Shown in pieces: positions 49,960 through 62,640 of a stretch of 64,000 nt of DNA. The DNA lies in NCBI GenBank assembly GCA_003290165.1, contig QNQO01009187.1, positions 186,001 through 250,000 of the forward strand. Reading direction: 5' to 3'. Position 1 is the first letter of the stretch, and every line of letters starts with the position of its first letter. The position numbers and the translations under genes were made by a program. The DNA is from Berberis thunbergii (lineage: Eukaryota; Streptophyta; Magnoliopsida; Ranunculales; Berberidaceae). The notes under the pieces are model-generated. The model was given only the letters and a program-made list of their open reading frames with translations, searched no databases and had not been told where the DNA came from.

Positions 49960-50562
49960 AATAACGAAACACAATTCACTCACAGAGACACAACCAACAC
50001 ATTCTCTTCTCCGTTCTTCGAATTCGAATCTGAGTGACTCACTTCGAAGGCGACGTCCTTCAATTACTGGCTTCGAGCAACAAAGACAGACAGAAGAGAA
50101 TCAGAGATCCTTTGTCGCTCGATCGGCTCGCGAAGACTTCAAAGAAACTTAACTCAGACATCAATTGCGCTGTTCTCAGGTTCAACTTGACCCCAAAACC
50201 CTAGTTTTTTCACGCAATTGTGTTGTTTGCAATCTGTTATTGTTTTCTCGATTTGTTTGTTGTGGAGTCGTTTTGGGTCCCCATTTGAACCACCAATTCT
50301 TAACTTGGAGTCAAGTGAGACCCACATTTTGGGTTTTTGATTTGGGGTGGAATTCGCGATAAATGTGGTATAACTTTGGCTGATCTGAGTTGTGTTTCAG
50401 GGGCGCTTTAATTGAGCTGGGGTGGAGGTGGAGGCGGAATGCAGATCTTTTGTTACTTTGAAGATGAAGAGACTGTAGAGGAATGTGGGCGGTTTGGGAA
50501 GATTTGATGCGGTTCTTTGTTTGATTGATATAAAGAGGCGAGGAAGAGAGAGTTTTACTATT
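49960..50562 (+). promoter_or_regulatory. MAP4K 5' leader with probable leader intron
   Basis: CT-rich sequence of the kind common around plant transcription starts lies before 50040. A probable leader intron runs from 50180 (CTCAG|GTTCAAC) to 50400 (TTTCAG), leaving a 5' UTR exon of about 160 nt before the start codon. The transcription start itself cannot be placed. A 93-codon ORF at 49756-50037 overlaps this region and is not considered a gene. Confidence 0.5.
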
Positions 50563-53500
50563 ATGGATGAGGCTGCTTCTTTTGTTGACACTCTTGGATC
50601 CAAGTTTAGTGTTCTTGAGCTGATTGGGAGAGGGTCGTTCGGCGATGTCTATAAAGTGTAAGCTTAAGTTTTTATTGAATTGCTTACAAATTCATGCTTT
50701 CTTTCTGTACATGTTATGATTATCTGGTTAATTTCCCTGCCAAGAGGCATTTTCTTGTTTGCTTGTTTATTTTGCTGTATATATTGATGCTCAAAAGTTG
50801 CCCTGAATAATTTTTTTTTCCTCTAGTTGTATTTGTTCTCTCTATTTCCCGTTTTTAAAGTTCAGTGTCATTGAAAATCTCTTTAGGTTAACTGTGAATA
50901 CCCATACACAAAAAAAAAAAAAAAAGCAAAGGGAATAAATAACTTCAACAAAGACCATTCAGACCAAATTGAAAGCTCGCTATAGGTTATATTTATAATT
51001 CAAACGGTCAAAGCTTTCTTCTTTGCCAACTCCCACAGCAGTGATCCCCATAACAGCAACACATTGATCTGATGCCTCCTCATCATCCATGATTTCATTT
51101 ATCGACATGTATACCTTGTCCTCAATTCCTCATATGAATCCAGAAGTTCCTCCACTGGAATCTTATTATCATGATTTTCTCTAGTTGCAACTTTAACTTG
51201 CTAAACTCGTGAGAGATTTTTATTTTTGTAAATTTACATGGAAGCAAACAAGCTTGGAGATTTAGTCCTTTTGTCATTCTGTGTGGTATTGGATTGAGGG
51301 GCAGTGATAGGTCATTTGAATGCTTAAGGAAGAGTGACATGTTATTTCTGGGAATTGTTCATAGTCTAGGGTGATTGTGGAAATTAAAAGTTGCAGTTAT
51401 ATTGGAGGAAGGTGTTATGGAATATAGGGCATTTCATTATGCCATTTTCATGGTGAACTGGAGATATTTGGTCGACTCCTATGCCTGGTAAGGAAGGGAA
51501 ATCAACCAATATCTAGGGCTGCAAGTGTGCGAGTTGAGTTGGTGAAGGTCCGGCCTTGACCAACTCGATTTTTGAACCTTTTTTTTCCCACGCCTGACGA
51601 GATCTTAAAGTTTAAGTATTTGGGTTGCCCAAATGCCCGAAATGGCATGGTTGGTAAAAGCATGTGAAAGGGAAGAGATGGGTTTTAAGTTGTTAGCTTG
51701 TAGTTATGAAGCGCACACCTTGTTGGTCCTGCCATTGACAATGCTATATGCACTAAAATCTTCATGCTCCATGTGCCAATAACAATAAACATCCATTCAT
51801 GCTTATGGACTTGCTTCCATAATGCAATGTGCATGAATCTATTCCTTTCATCTTATGTTGTTTATTTGTTCGCTCGTATATGTCGAATTAGATTAGAGAT
51901 ACTGGCTAATTATGAATACAAAAGATACATTGGTGTAGGTATGCATGAACATGGTTTGCTAGAGGCATGTTGAGCTGCTTAAGGTGTGGCTTTGTATTTA
52001 AATCGTTAATCGGTCCCTGAACGGTCTAGGAGCGATATGGGATTACTTTGGATTAATCAAAGTTGATTGGTCGTACTCCCCATTACATTTTTTTTCTACC
52101 ATTAATAACATGTGTACTATAACATAGTATGAAGATCACTACATATTTAAGTAGATAATCAGTGAATGCCAACATATCAAACATGCAATTACAAATCATG
52201 TGTCATGTCATAAATCAACATAAGAAAAAAATACCAATATTAAACAAAGATCCAACTAACACGAGAGTAATAATAATTATTTATTGGAATGAAAAATAAC
52301 ATGGAGAAACCAATTCTTGTTTATTTCACGCTAGCATTTTGTGTGTATGTCGGATTTGAGTCACGACTCACTAAAGCTCCAAAGCAAAACTACCATCAAA
52401 ACACCATTTTTCTAAGTTGGCTATTCGCTTGATTACCCCGATTATTTGCTAATTAATTTGACGATGATCAAATGATAACCCCATCAAGACACTCAACCGC
52501 TTAACGGGCTCGGGTAGGTGAATTGGACAAAGGGTATCTCGACACACTCATCAATAGCTGGATTCTAAATGGACACAAATGTTTTCAAATTAGATAAACA
52601 AATCAATCCATTGCAAGAGACAATAATAGAGATTCCAACTATGGAGAATACATGTGGGTAAGGGTCAAGGCTTGATGAACTGAATTGCAATCAATGGAGT
52701 GGAATTTGAGGAAGAGATCACAAGTGCGGAAGAGATTAGGGTTTCATAAGTTTGATTGAGTTGAAAGTAAAACGCCAAAATAAACACTCTCGTTGGAGTT
52801 TCAATTCATCAATTCAGGTCCATCTATAATGACGGCTACCAAACTTATACCCTAATTTTGCTTGCAAAATCAACCCTAACTTATTAAGAGTACGCTGACT
52901 CTTACTAATGGGCTTAATTGGCCCGACCTAAAATCATAAATAACTGAATTAAATACATCTTATTATATCTCTAATTCCATCATCCTTCCCAGGTTGAAAA
53001 AGCTTGTCCACAAGCTTGGACTGTGCAATCGAACCAACAAACCAATCCCGAGATGAACATGCCTAGCAAGGGGTATCATGATCAACTGACCGCGAAATTT
53101 CCCTTCATAGTTGCTCGCAAAACCCAAAATATCAAGCTGCAAAAATTCACCCATGCGCAATAATCATGTCATATGTGAAAGGCATCCAACACGATAATCA
53201 CAATCTCTGGATCTTGCATGAAAAGCGTGCCTCATAATTGACCTTAAAATCAATCCAAATTGAGTCAAAGTAAACATCATCATCACTCACCGCCTTTTTG
53301 GAACATTCTCTTGCTCGAAAATGGAAGAAATCGCATAAGTCAAATGGCTCACTTGTCTAATGCCTTGGATGTCAACGATGAGGTGAGGCTAGTGTGGCGT
53401 TGAACGTTGCTTTCATCGTTTGAAACCTCAATTGCTTCCCTTGCTTTGTGTCATTCTCTCCAGGCATCTAAGAATGCGTCAAGGCGGATGACTATCTGGT

Positions 53501-56500
53501 GTTCTATATCTTTCTGGCCCAACTTGTATCACAGTGGAGGTGCTAGTGGGGTGTAGGTCATTGGCCAATGGGGGTGGTGGTGGTGTTGATGGATGCGGTG
53601 ACAACATGGCTTAGACTACAACTGTGGGTTAGATTCGACTAAGGCTATGTTTGATTGGAGGAAGGAACTAATGTGTGGTTTCCCCACACTTTCCTTAACC
53701 CAATTCTTAGGGTGGGGGCAGAGAATCATATTTTGGAAAATTTGATGGAAGTGTGTGATAAGCGCTTATGCATCATGTGCTTTGAATTTGAGTTTGAATA
53801 AAACGCTAGAATCCATATGGGTTTCTCCCAAACCCACTAGTTGACTTGATTTCCATGGAAGTTGGCCCAAATCAAGCACAACCTAAGATTTCTCTTCTCA
53901 ACTTCCCTTCAATCATCTTCATCAAACAACCAATTTTCTTAACAATTCATCAATTCACGTTCATATACAATGATGGCTGACCAGCCCAATTTATAATCTG
54001 AATTTGCTTGCACTATTTTCTTAACAATACCCTAACTCTTACTAATGGGCTTAACTGAACTGATCCAACTAATAAACTAATAAATAACTGAATTAAATAA
54101 ATCTAATTATAATTCTAATTTCCATTAGTATTGTAACAATTTTTTGGAGGAGCCCACATTACTTTGTAGATTTGCTTCTGTAAGCTTCCTTTTCTTGTTA
54201 GCCTTGGAGAAAAACTCCATCATCGACCTTTCAAGTTTGTTATAGTTGCAGGTTAGAGATTTTAGCTTCACATGCTTGTTATCTATTGTACTGAACAACA
54301 TCAGTTTGCATTTGTTGTCAAGTAATGTATCAACCCTTTGAGCTTGTGTATCTGAATTTGGGCATCGTATCTGTGCTAACAATACATAAATTTGTTTCTT
54401 ATATCCTTTTTGCTTTTTACCAATCTGCTTCCATGAAACATGAATACCATCTTGTATGACATACTTTTTTCTTTTCTTATGTATTGTTCCATGATTTAAG
54501 TTCTTTTTATGTATATTTTCATGAGATGCTATAATTTGCTCTCTTTTATTTGTTGTAGGTTTGACAAGGAGCTCAACAAAGATGTTGCTATTAAGGTTAT
54601 TGATTTGGAAGAAGCGTGAGTGTTAACTTGGACATTCCCACTCTCCCTTGTCTGAGTTTATTTATTTATTCACTTCTTTTTCTTCTTCTTACTCTGACCA
54701 CACAGTTTTTGTTGATATTTAAGTTTAGCACATCTATTTTCAAAATTTGTAAAACACAACCAGTTGATGTTTAGTTAAAGCACTTTTGTCTCGAACCCCA
54801 TACCCCTATAATAATGGTAGAGTAAGGGGTGGCCCCAAAGCGGAATTGACTGACGGTAGTTGGTCGAAGCTCCAGTAGGCCATAAAATATTTGATCGATA
54901 TTGTCCTTATATCAGTCATTTCATTATGTGCAGTGAGAGTTCAATTTATGTGCTCATAAGGCTGCTTTGATGTGTTTTCTAGATACCAATATGTTTGCTA
55001 CTGGTTAATATATAAGGCATCCTTTCATTAAAAATACAATAAAATAACCACCCGGTCTTTATCCTAGCATGCATATGTTGCGATTTTGAAGGCAGCAATG
55101 CAGTTCCTGATGACTCTCGTTTAGTCTTAACTGCAAATGTTGTCTTTGCGACTTTGCCTGAATGCATAAAGTAAAAGAAATTCCCAAAAAACTCTGAATG
55201 GTATTTCAGCTTCAGTGAGCTGATTTCTGGGATTGCTATTTCAGACTGTCCTCTCTTCTATATTCTGATTACTACCAACTTTGTTGAATCCTTTACTTCT
55301 GAACCTGAGGTTTCTTGATACTACTTTTTAGTTTGGGAAAATGAAAACATGAAGGGTGTGTATTTGGTTGCATAGAATCCTATTCCATGGGAATCTATGA
55401 GAACTACTTACATTTAAAGCTAATTTGAGGTTAAACTCACCAATCTATCATTAGTGATCAATGGTGGGAATGGAACAAGGAAATCACATGCTATAGTGGG
55501 AATAAAGAGCATGATTCCTATGTTCATGAGACTTTCATTCCCTCGTTGATCACAAAATTTGAGTGCTATTTCAGTTTTGCTTAAATGTAGGTGGTGCCCT
55601 CATGGATTACCATGGAATATGATTCCATGCAAGCAAACACACCCTAAGTTAATAAGAGAAAAGAGGTTAACAAACCTGGATAGTAATCAATATTTTGAAT
55701 CATGTTTTTAATACATGAACATCTTTTACATTTTTTATAACAAACCCGTCTTAATTGGTCTTCCCCTGTGTTTGTTTGCTGCAGAGAGGATGAAATTGAA
55801 GACATTCAGAAGGTATTTATTAAGTACTTATAAAGTAAATACTTTATGGTCGAGCACCTGTTTTTGCTGTTCTAATTTATTTTATTTTGTTTTATGATTG
55901 AGCATCTGTTTTTGCTGATCTAATTTATTTTTCTTCCAGGAAATTTCAGTTTTATCTCAATGTCGATCTCCATATATTACCGAATATTATGGATCCTACC
56001 TCCATCAAACTAAACTATGGATAGCAATGGAATACATGGCTGGTGGTTCCGTCGCTGACCTAGTAGGTTACACCACTTACTTGTTTTTGTGTTAAGTAAA
56101 TGTAGCATGAAATTTCTGCTTTAAGGTTTATCATGGCTTATCTCTGTTGTTTCTTTCCATTATAATACGTATTAATGAAAATGGGAATTCTTCCTTTATA
56201 TTTGTCATGAGTTACTATGACAATTTTTGTGGATGTTTATTCGAGTTTGTTTCACATTATTGTCTCTCTCTCTACTTATTTCACTTGGTATAGAAATCTC
56301 TTTTTCTCTCCTTTATTCCTTATTTGATTCTTGAACAAAAATTTTTGGTTGAGAGAGACTAAAGATTGAAAATGTTTGTGGAAGCTCTAGATTGAGGAGC
56401 GGCATTGTGATGTGAATTGTGGACATTACTGTAATTGAAGTGCTGGTGTGGCTATAATCATCAAAATCACAAGGACGAAACTAGAACAGGATGTGGGTAA

Positions 56501-59500
56501 TCCAAATCATGAGTTCCCATCCAAACAAAGGATGGAACTAAAACTTGTGACTCAGCCTCAATTGGAGTCTCTGTTCTTGTTTCTACTACTTGCAGCTGCT
56601 GTGGTGGTACTTATCCTGGTGGTTGGAGCCCGTGGTGATCATATGCGTTTGTACTAACTTTGGACAGTTTAATGATACTGAGGTTTATTGTTGGGATAAT
56701 TGGGAGGAGGGGGGATCAACTTATGCCAAACAAACATATAATGAGGTGTCTTGGCAGACTAATTCTTCTACTTTCATTACACTTCCACTACTACTTTTGA
56801 CGTTTTATTGGGAAATTGTGATATAGAGTTTTTGCTTCTTGCGAATGAATTTTTGGTCATTTTCCAGAGCAACCAAAATCCTCATCAGCATCTCACCTAA
56901 TCCTTTACCCTTCCACATCTACTCTGGCCAGCATAGGTCCTCATTTGCATCTCAGACTAATCCCTTACCCTTCCTTGTCTACTCTGGTCAGCATAGGGAA
57001 GGTATTTTTGATTGCTTAGCTGTGATCTTCTTCTTATTGGGCCATCAATTCATTCAATTGAGCACTATATGGCTGACTAGAACTCTCTGTTCCAATTTGG
57101 TTCCTATCTATTCTAGTCTAACATCTATTTAGCTGCTTGGTAAGAGCGATCTCACTCCTATCACACATCTTTCTCGAACATCAGTTTTGTTCATGCCTAA
57201 TTTTCTATTTAATGTATATTTTGTGTATCTAACCGTCAAACTTTATGTTGTTTAGTAAAGAAAAACCTTGTGGCCTTTTGATGTGGAGTGAAGAAGCATA
57301 ACCATCCATGCTTGAGGTGTTTGGGCCTCTTTGGTGGCTTGATTCTGAAATAGATTGATCATGTCCCGATATATTCAAAGAATCATGTCTCGATATATTC
57401 AAATAATAATAATAATAATTTTATTTTTATTTTTTATTTTGTTTTGTTTTATGTTTATCTTCAAAAGAATTATAACCTTTTTGTTGAGCCCTTTCCATTC
57501 CGGAAAAAGTACAAGTGCATAACTTACGGATGTCGAGAAGAAATACCAAGAACAAGAAGTTCAGTTTTTGTAAATGCAGCAGATTATTATAGGATACTTG
57601 ACTCTTTTGTGAACACTATCGTTAGTGAATGTACATGGATGACCCTTGTGGTAAACATTGCAAATTCATCATTATTAGTTTGCTGCATGGCTGGGGTGGT
57701 TCTTTGTCAGCTCAGTTATCGGTGCAGAGAGATGTAGACAGTCAAAATCTTTATAAATAAACTTTGCAAGCTGATTCCACTTTTGCTGTTGCAGATTCAG
57801 CCAGGCCAACCACTTGATGAAATGTCTATTGCCTGTATTTTACGGGACTTGCTGCATGCCATTGAGTACCTTCACACTGAAGGCAAAATTCACAGAGATA
57901 TCAAAGGTCATTTTATTTGATGTACAACTTTTGCTAATCGACAATTTCTAAGAGTATTTGAGGTTTTAAAGTTGAATCTGTTACTTGCACTATGGTCTCT
58001 TAGGTCCACATGTATGCAAAGACCACAGTTTTTCATCAAATATTCTAATTTGGTTGCACATTGGAATCTATTGAAATCTTGGGTTGATTGCAAGGAGAAT
58101 AACCGTGCTTTGTCTTCTCATGTGATGTACAACTTTTTTAATTGATGTGTTATATGAGCATCCACAATATGCCAATTTCTAGTGGCACAACTTTGGTAGC
58201 ACACCAATTTTTGGTGGGACAACTTTGGTGACCAAAACAACCCACATCAAGCCAATTCTTGGTGGATCACAAATGGGTAGTGATGGGATAAATTACGACT
58301 ATCCCATTGGGACAAGATCAAAGGGTACTCAACTTTCTTTCTCATTGAAATTAAAGCAGATTGCCATCTTATCCAAGAAGTCTTACAATTCTTCTTAGCC
58401 CACCCCTATTTCTCAGCTGCTTATTATAGGTATTTTTGTAGTTTTTTGAGATAAGGCTAATAAAATAATAAAAAAAGTATACTTACCACACAAAAACTTT
58501 CACTTGCGCATTGTGGATGCTCACCGTAAGCATTTGAGAAAAAGTGTGTGATAACTATTATTTTTGTTGGCCTTATCCCACAGAGCTGCAAAATGGGGTG
58601 GGATAAAAGAAAAAGTGAGGGAAAAAGGTGAATACCTGAGGTGAGGTGGCAAGATTATAATCATTGATACAAATATTTTTTTCAATTTTTTATTTTAATT
58701 TTTTTTGAAAAACAAAGGGAACCCAATTTCTTTTCCCATTAGGATAGCAATGGGAAAATTTTATTCCACCAATGTTCCACTTCAACACATATCCTTCTAA
58801 GAATTGGCTTACCGTGGGTGAAAAATGATGGGATTATCCCACAAAGAATTGGCTTACCGTGGATACTCTATTAGATTGTTTGAGTTTTAAAACTGGAATC
58901 ATTATGGTCTTTTAGGCCCATATGTTTGCAAAGAAACTCATTTTCATCAAATATTCTAATGATTGCACTTTTAAATCTATTGAAATCTTAAGGTTTGGCA
59001 AGGAAAATAACCACGACGAAAATTGTGAGGGTGTTTGATTATACTTTTTCGTTAACCTAAGAAACCCCCTTCCTCCCATAAGTTTTGCTTTGGTTTAAAT
59101 TTTTTGTTGAAGGGTCTCTTTTGCTAGGTTATTTTTTGTGGTAAATGGAATCCAAATCTCATGTCAAGTTTGGTCGTAATAGACATGAAACTAATTCTAT
59201 ACGTTTTACATTCACTCACGGGAATCAAGGTTTTTATCTCCCTCGGAATCGGAATCCATGAAATTGGTTTCAATTCCTAGTTTATTTCGGTATTTCCCAT
59301 GCTACCAAACAAAACCTAAGGGTCTGTTTGGTTAGCCATTTTCCATGGGAAATGGATTCCATTTATCTTGTTATGCAGATTTTCGCTGTTTGGTTGTTTA
59401 TTTACTGACAGGAAATCGATTCTTTATAAGACTGTGTTCCCACTACTCATGAGAATCCAAGTCCAAGGGGAAGCATCGGAATCGGTTTCAATTTCCATGT

Positions 59501-59926
59501 CTATTTTTCGTTTAACCAATTAAACCTTAAAATTAAAAAGAAAATTCAAGTGAAGGATTTTCTCAGTTCCCAATCACGGTAGCTTTTCTTCGGAATTGAT
59601 TTTTATTTTTTGTATTCATCAAGTAATAATATCTGATAAGCATTTTATACTATTTTGGCAGCTGCAAACATTTTACTTTCAGAAAATGGAGATGTAAAGG
59701 TACAAAAGTCTCTCTCAGCTTTGGTCAAACATGACACAAAGTTACATTCTACATTAGCATAATAAGTTATTTACTTTTCCTTTGGTCGAATCGACATAAT
59801 TACCACTAGAGTACTTGAATTATTCAATGGTTTGTGCTTTCCGATTCTTAAATCTTATCGATCATGTAATAGGTTGCAGATTTTGGTGTTTCTGCCCAGT
59901 TGACGCGTACAATTTCGAGGAGAAAG
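50563..59926 (+). CDS. STE20-type MAP4K kinase, plant MAP4K-alpha (GCK) group, N-terminal 7 exons
   Basis: Serine/threonine kinase of the STE20/germinal-centre group, close to the Arabidopsis At3g15220-type proteins, which act in MAP-kinase-like signalling. Coding exons 50563-50657, 54559-54615, 55785-55812, 55940-56062, 57795-57906, 59662-59699 and 59873-59926 join in frame into 169 codons, all with GT-AG introns. The kinase domain starts almost at the N-terminus: glycine loop GRGSFG at 22-27, VAIK with Lys44, hinge MEYMAGGSV, catalytic HRDIK with Asp136, and DFG at 154-156. The sequence ends in the activation segment (TRTISRRK). The TFVGTPFWMAPE-type exon is not found in the remaining 4 kb, so intron 7 continues past the window. 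The family's regulatory C-terminal half is likewise outside. No inactivating change is seen. Confidence 0.93.
50658..52800. other. MAP4K intron 1, first part, nothing recognised
   Basis: Holds a poly-A tract near 50910-50925 and otherwise ordinary AT-rich intron sequence. Several ORFs of 60-70 codons show no family resemblance. Confidence 0.45.
52802..52990. repeat. Direct repeat, copy A (possible LTR part)
   Basis: Shares CAATTCATCAATTCA, CTCTTACTAATGGGCTTAA and AAATAACTGAATTAAATA in the same order and spacing with 53943-54127. The shared texture (typical of LTR ends read on the minus strand) suggests LTRs of a decayed minus-strand element of about 1.3 kb, but no PBS or coding remnant was found. 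Confidence 0.6.
53943..54127. repeat. Direct repeat, copy B (possible LTR part)
   Basis: Second copy of 52802-52990, same orientation, 1.1 kb downstream, also within MAP4K intron 1. Confidence 0.6.
55353..55645. mobile_element. MITE with AGGGTGTGT termini
   Basis: The left end AGGGTGTGTATTTGGTTGCAT mirrors the right end read backwards, AGGGTGTGTTTGCTTGCAT. Both are followed inward by a GAATC...ATTCCATGG match. About 293 bp, in MAP4K intron 2. No certain target duplication. Confidence 0.7.
56063..57794. repeat. MAP4K intron 4 with a two-copy 59-bp tandem repeat
   Basis: At 56879-56996 a unit TCCTCAT..GCATCTCA…TACTCTGG(C/T)CAGCATAGG occurs twice, 59 bp apart. A 97-codon ORF at 57444-57737 does not resemble a known protein. 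The rest is unremarkable intron. Confidence 0.55.
57955..59018. repeat. Duplicated intron segment flanking MITE sequence (MAP4K intron 5)
   Basis: About 57955-58105 and 58870-59018 are direct copies of the same 140-150 bp: both contain TTTGCAAAGA-like, TTTTCATCAAATATTCTAAT and TCTATTGAAATCTT blocks in order. The MITE material at 58156-58868 lies exactly between them. Confidence 0.75.
58156..58868. mobile_element. MITE or nested MITE pair with GAGCATCCACAAT termini
   Basis: The left end GAGCATCCACAATATGCCAATT at 58156 mirrors two right ends: 58506-58525 (better match, element about 370 bp) and 58840-58868 (element 713 bp, with TAT on both flanks). Two related insertions, or one element that gained an inner copy, would explain this. 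The superfamily is uncertain. Confidence 0.65.
59028..59530. mobile_element. Two adjacent GTTTGGTT-type MITE remnants
   Basis: One unit runs from AGGGTGTTTGATTATAC (59028) to ACCAAACAAAACCTAAG (about 59320). The next runs from AAGGGTCTGTTTGGTTAG (59318) to a weaker inverted end TAACCAATTAAACCTTA (about 59530). Both ends have the sense of hAT-like MITEs; they abut. In MAP4K intron 5. Confidence 0.45.
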
Positions 59927-59929
59927 GTC

Positions 59930-61894
59930 ATTTTTCTCTCTCTTTCTTGAACACCTTGCAACTATGTAAATTTGTCGATTGTTGATAGTTTCCTCTGTGT
60001 GCTTTATATTTTACTTTTATTTTCACTATCTTTTATTGTTGATTTGTTATTATTGTTTTTGTTTTGTTATTATTATTATTATTATCATTATTATTAATGT
60101 TGTTATTACAAGCCCTTGCTTGTAATTGGTTTTGATGAATGAAAAAAATTCCAATGAAGGTCATTTAGGTTTAGTTATTTTTATACCCCTTTCAATATCT
60201 GTATGATTTTTGTTTTCAAATTTGTAGTTTAGGTTATATACTTACATCATATTCATTGTTATTGTTATCATTGTCATTAACATTACTGTTATTCGGGGTA
60301 TGTCTTAGGCCTGTGATCATTAATTCATTACGGCTGGTCGACTCGACCCGCTCGCACCATCCAATGGTGTAAATGGAGCTCACCCATGGGAAGTGACACA
60401 TAAGCATGGTTATCAACAACTATTGTGGTAATAGTATATTAAGGTAGTAGGAAAAGTAGTCTAAGAAGCCTAGCAAGAGTAATAATATAGCTAGGAACAA
60501 AACAATTGGGGAATTTAGTCAAACTGGTGGTGGATTTAATTGTTTGAGGATAGACCTAGGCATCTAAGGTAGAACTGAAAGGGAATTGTTTGGTTCTAGG
60601 AAAGAAAGGTTAGGCCTAGTGAACTTTGAATGGAATTTTGGTTTTCAGTGTAGATCTAATTGATTTTGAACAAAAACAAGATTTTAGAGAAATTTAGTCA
60701 AGGAGATGAGATCTATTGGAGACAATTGAGCAATGGCTAGCTCAAACTTCATCTACTTCTTTCCCAGTTAAATCGATCGTTAAAAATTGAGCAAGGGAAA
60801 ACCAATTCTACTCAATTATAGCTGTGGATTTGATCTTAAGAGGTTAAGTTTACTGTTTTTTTTATTATTCACCAATCATCTGATTAGAATCGAAATGGAG
60901 TTGTGTATTTATACGTATCTTAAGATAAAATGGAAACGACTGCAACCCCCCTCAAACTAGTATCGGCAAGAAGAAAGACAAAAGGGTAAATTTGAAAAGA
61001 TGAAAGAGCTTAAATAAAGACCGACTCGTAGGCATTGAAACCATAGCGTCTTACACGATTCTCTGAGTGTTACTATGTTAAATGCTGAAATTGCTGTATT
61101 ACCTTGAGTAAAAAATTAAGACGGGTTATTGTTGAATCCTCCTACTGGCCTCTCTGATCCAAAAAGGTGATTCCCGAATTGGGGTTACCTTGACTTTATG
61201 TTCACATTACAATTACATTAGAAGGGAACAGTGGATCCCCCTTTTGTTATTTTTTCAATTTGGGAGGGTTAAGTTTTCATAGATCACCGGTTGAGTATCT
61301 TTGATTGAAATTATAGGTTGGTCATAGCCGTCGTCATTGAAAAAGAAAAGTGGAGGGAAGAGAAAAAAAGAGAACCTACTTGTAGTTTAGTGCGTTTGTG
61401 AGTCGGTTGATGGAAGAAAAAAAAATACAAAAAGGCTTTGTTTGGAATCAATTATAAATTGCTTGAAGAGAGTCGCCCGAGTTCCACTTTATGACCAAAA
61501 TTAAAAAGGCACGATATGCTCTATGCATTGGACAAACAAAACATAAAAAGAAATAGCCACTTAAGTAGTTTATTGTCTAAGGGCATCTCCAACAATCTTG
61601 GTATGAAACTCCTTAACATGTTAAAATATTATTATTTTAAAGAGCTCGTTGATGAACAATGAACACGATTTTTATCCCTCCAAGAGACTCCCAAATTCAC
61701 TGCTTAGTTTGTTATTTAATTAATATTCCATTTATTGAAGAACTTTCTCTTTAGGACCCACAAACTCTAAATTGTGTTTGAAAGATGCTCTTTAAATGTA
61801 TACTTTATTACTAACGAGTGGAACTGAACTCCTAAGTTTGACGAGCCTAGCCTTGTTTGGTAACACTATTTAATGCCACATTAGCACATAAGGT
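59930..61894. other. MAP4K intron 7, first part, nothing recognised
   Basis: Contains a (TTA)n-like microsatellite at about 60065-60095. I searched for the next kinase exon (the TFVGTPFWMAPE block) here and to the window end and found none. Confidence 0.5.
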
Positions 61895-62640
61895 GTATTT
61901 TTAATAGAAAACAAGTATTGTATTAAGTATGCGCCAAATGCCAATACAAAAAGTATACAACAATAATTTGTATCAGGTGAGCACTATACAATCCCAATTA
62001 AACATGTAAGAAGAGAATGCAATTCCCTAAATCTATCCTAATTACAAGCCCGGAGCCATAAAGTGATCTTTACATCAGTCCATAACTTATCCACTTCCAT
62101 CTTGCTATCTTTGAAGATTCAACTATTCCTTTTCTTAAAATGACCAAAACAATTGCATGGACAAGCCTTGCCCATACCGAATTCCTAAATGGGAAAGATT
62201 TGACAGGATGTGATAGATAGTGCCGGTGTTCAGCCCAGTCCAGAAAAGAGAGAAAATGAGGCTTGGACATGGAAATCATACAAAGCAAGCACCCAAAGCT
62301 AATTAACTACAGAATATGAAAGCAACAACTGATCAATGTATTCCTCATCTGGATCACAAAGAACTCAATGATTGGGATGGTGAATGCCTCTTCCATTAAT
62401 ATTGTTCACAATGAAGATTCTAACATGAAGTAGAAATGTAGCCCTGGGTGGGACTTCTTTCATCCAAATGAAGATGTGGAGCTTGCTGACTCTATCAAGG
62501 AGAAATGAAGATGGCAAGGATAGGGTGAGCTGTTTGTACCAGTCTTTCAGTGAGAAATCAATATCCATGCCATTCCATAACCATTTGTCAAATGAGAAAA
62601 TTTTCAATCATTGAGGTTTCTTTTAAGCTGAAAGTTCCAA
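61895..62640 (-). mobile_element. LINE (L1-type) 3' fragment
   Basis: The minus-strand frame 62607-62365 encodes a segment beginning FSFDKWLWNG and including WMKEVPPRATFLLHVRIF, the start of an L1 zf-RVT region. The low-coordinate end (TTTTTAATAGAAAACAAGTATTG on plus) is a LINE-type 3' tail related to that at 23096. It lies antisense within MAP4K intron 7. Confidence 0.6.

Noticed and set aside
49756..50037. 93-codon plus-strand ORF upstream of the MAP4K gene
   Set aside because: It falls in the likely promoter and leader, ends in CT-rich sequence and has no family resemblance. It is more likely chance.
56448..57132. Three overlapping plus-strand ORFs (69-97 codons) in MAP4K intron 4
   Set aside because: They have no recognised domains and overlap a tandem repeat. 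The kinase frame joins cleanly across the intron without them.
57444..57737. 97-codon ORF in MAP4K intron 4 as a possible extra exon or gene
   Set aside because: The family's kinase sequence continues directly from exon 4 (…SVADL) to exon 5 (IQPGQPLDE), leaving no room for it. It resembles nothing known to me.
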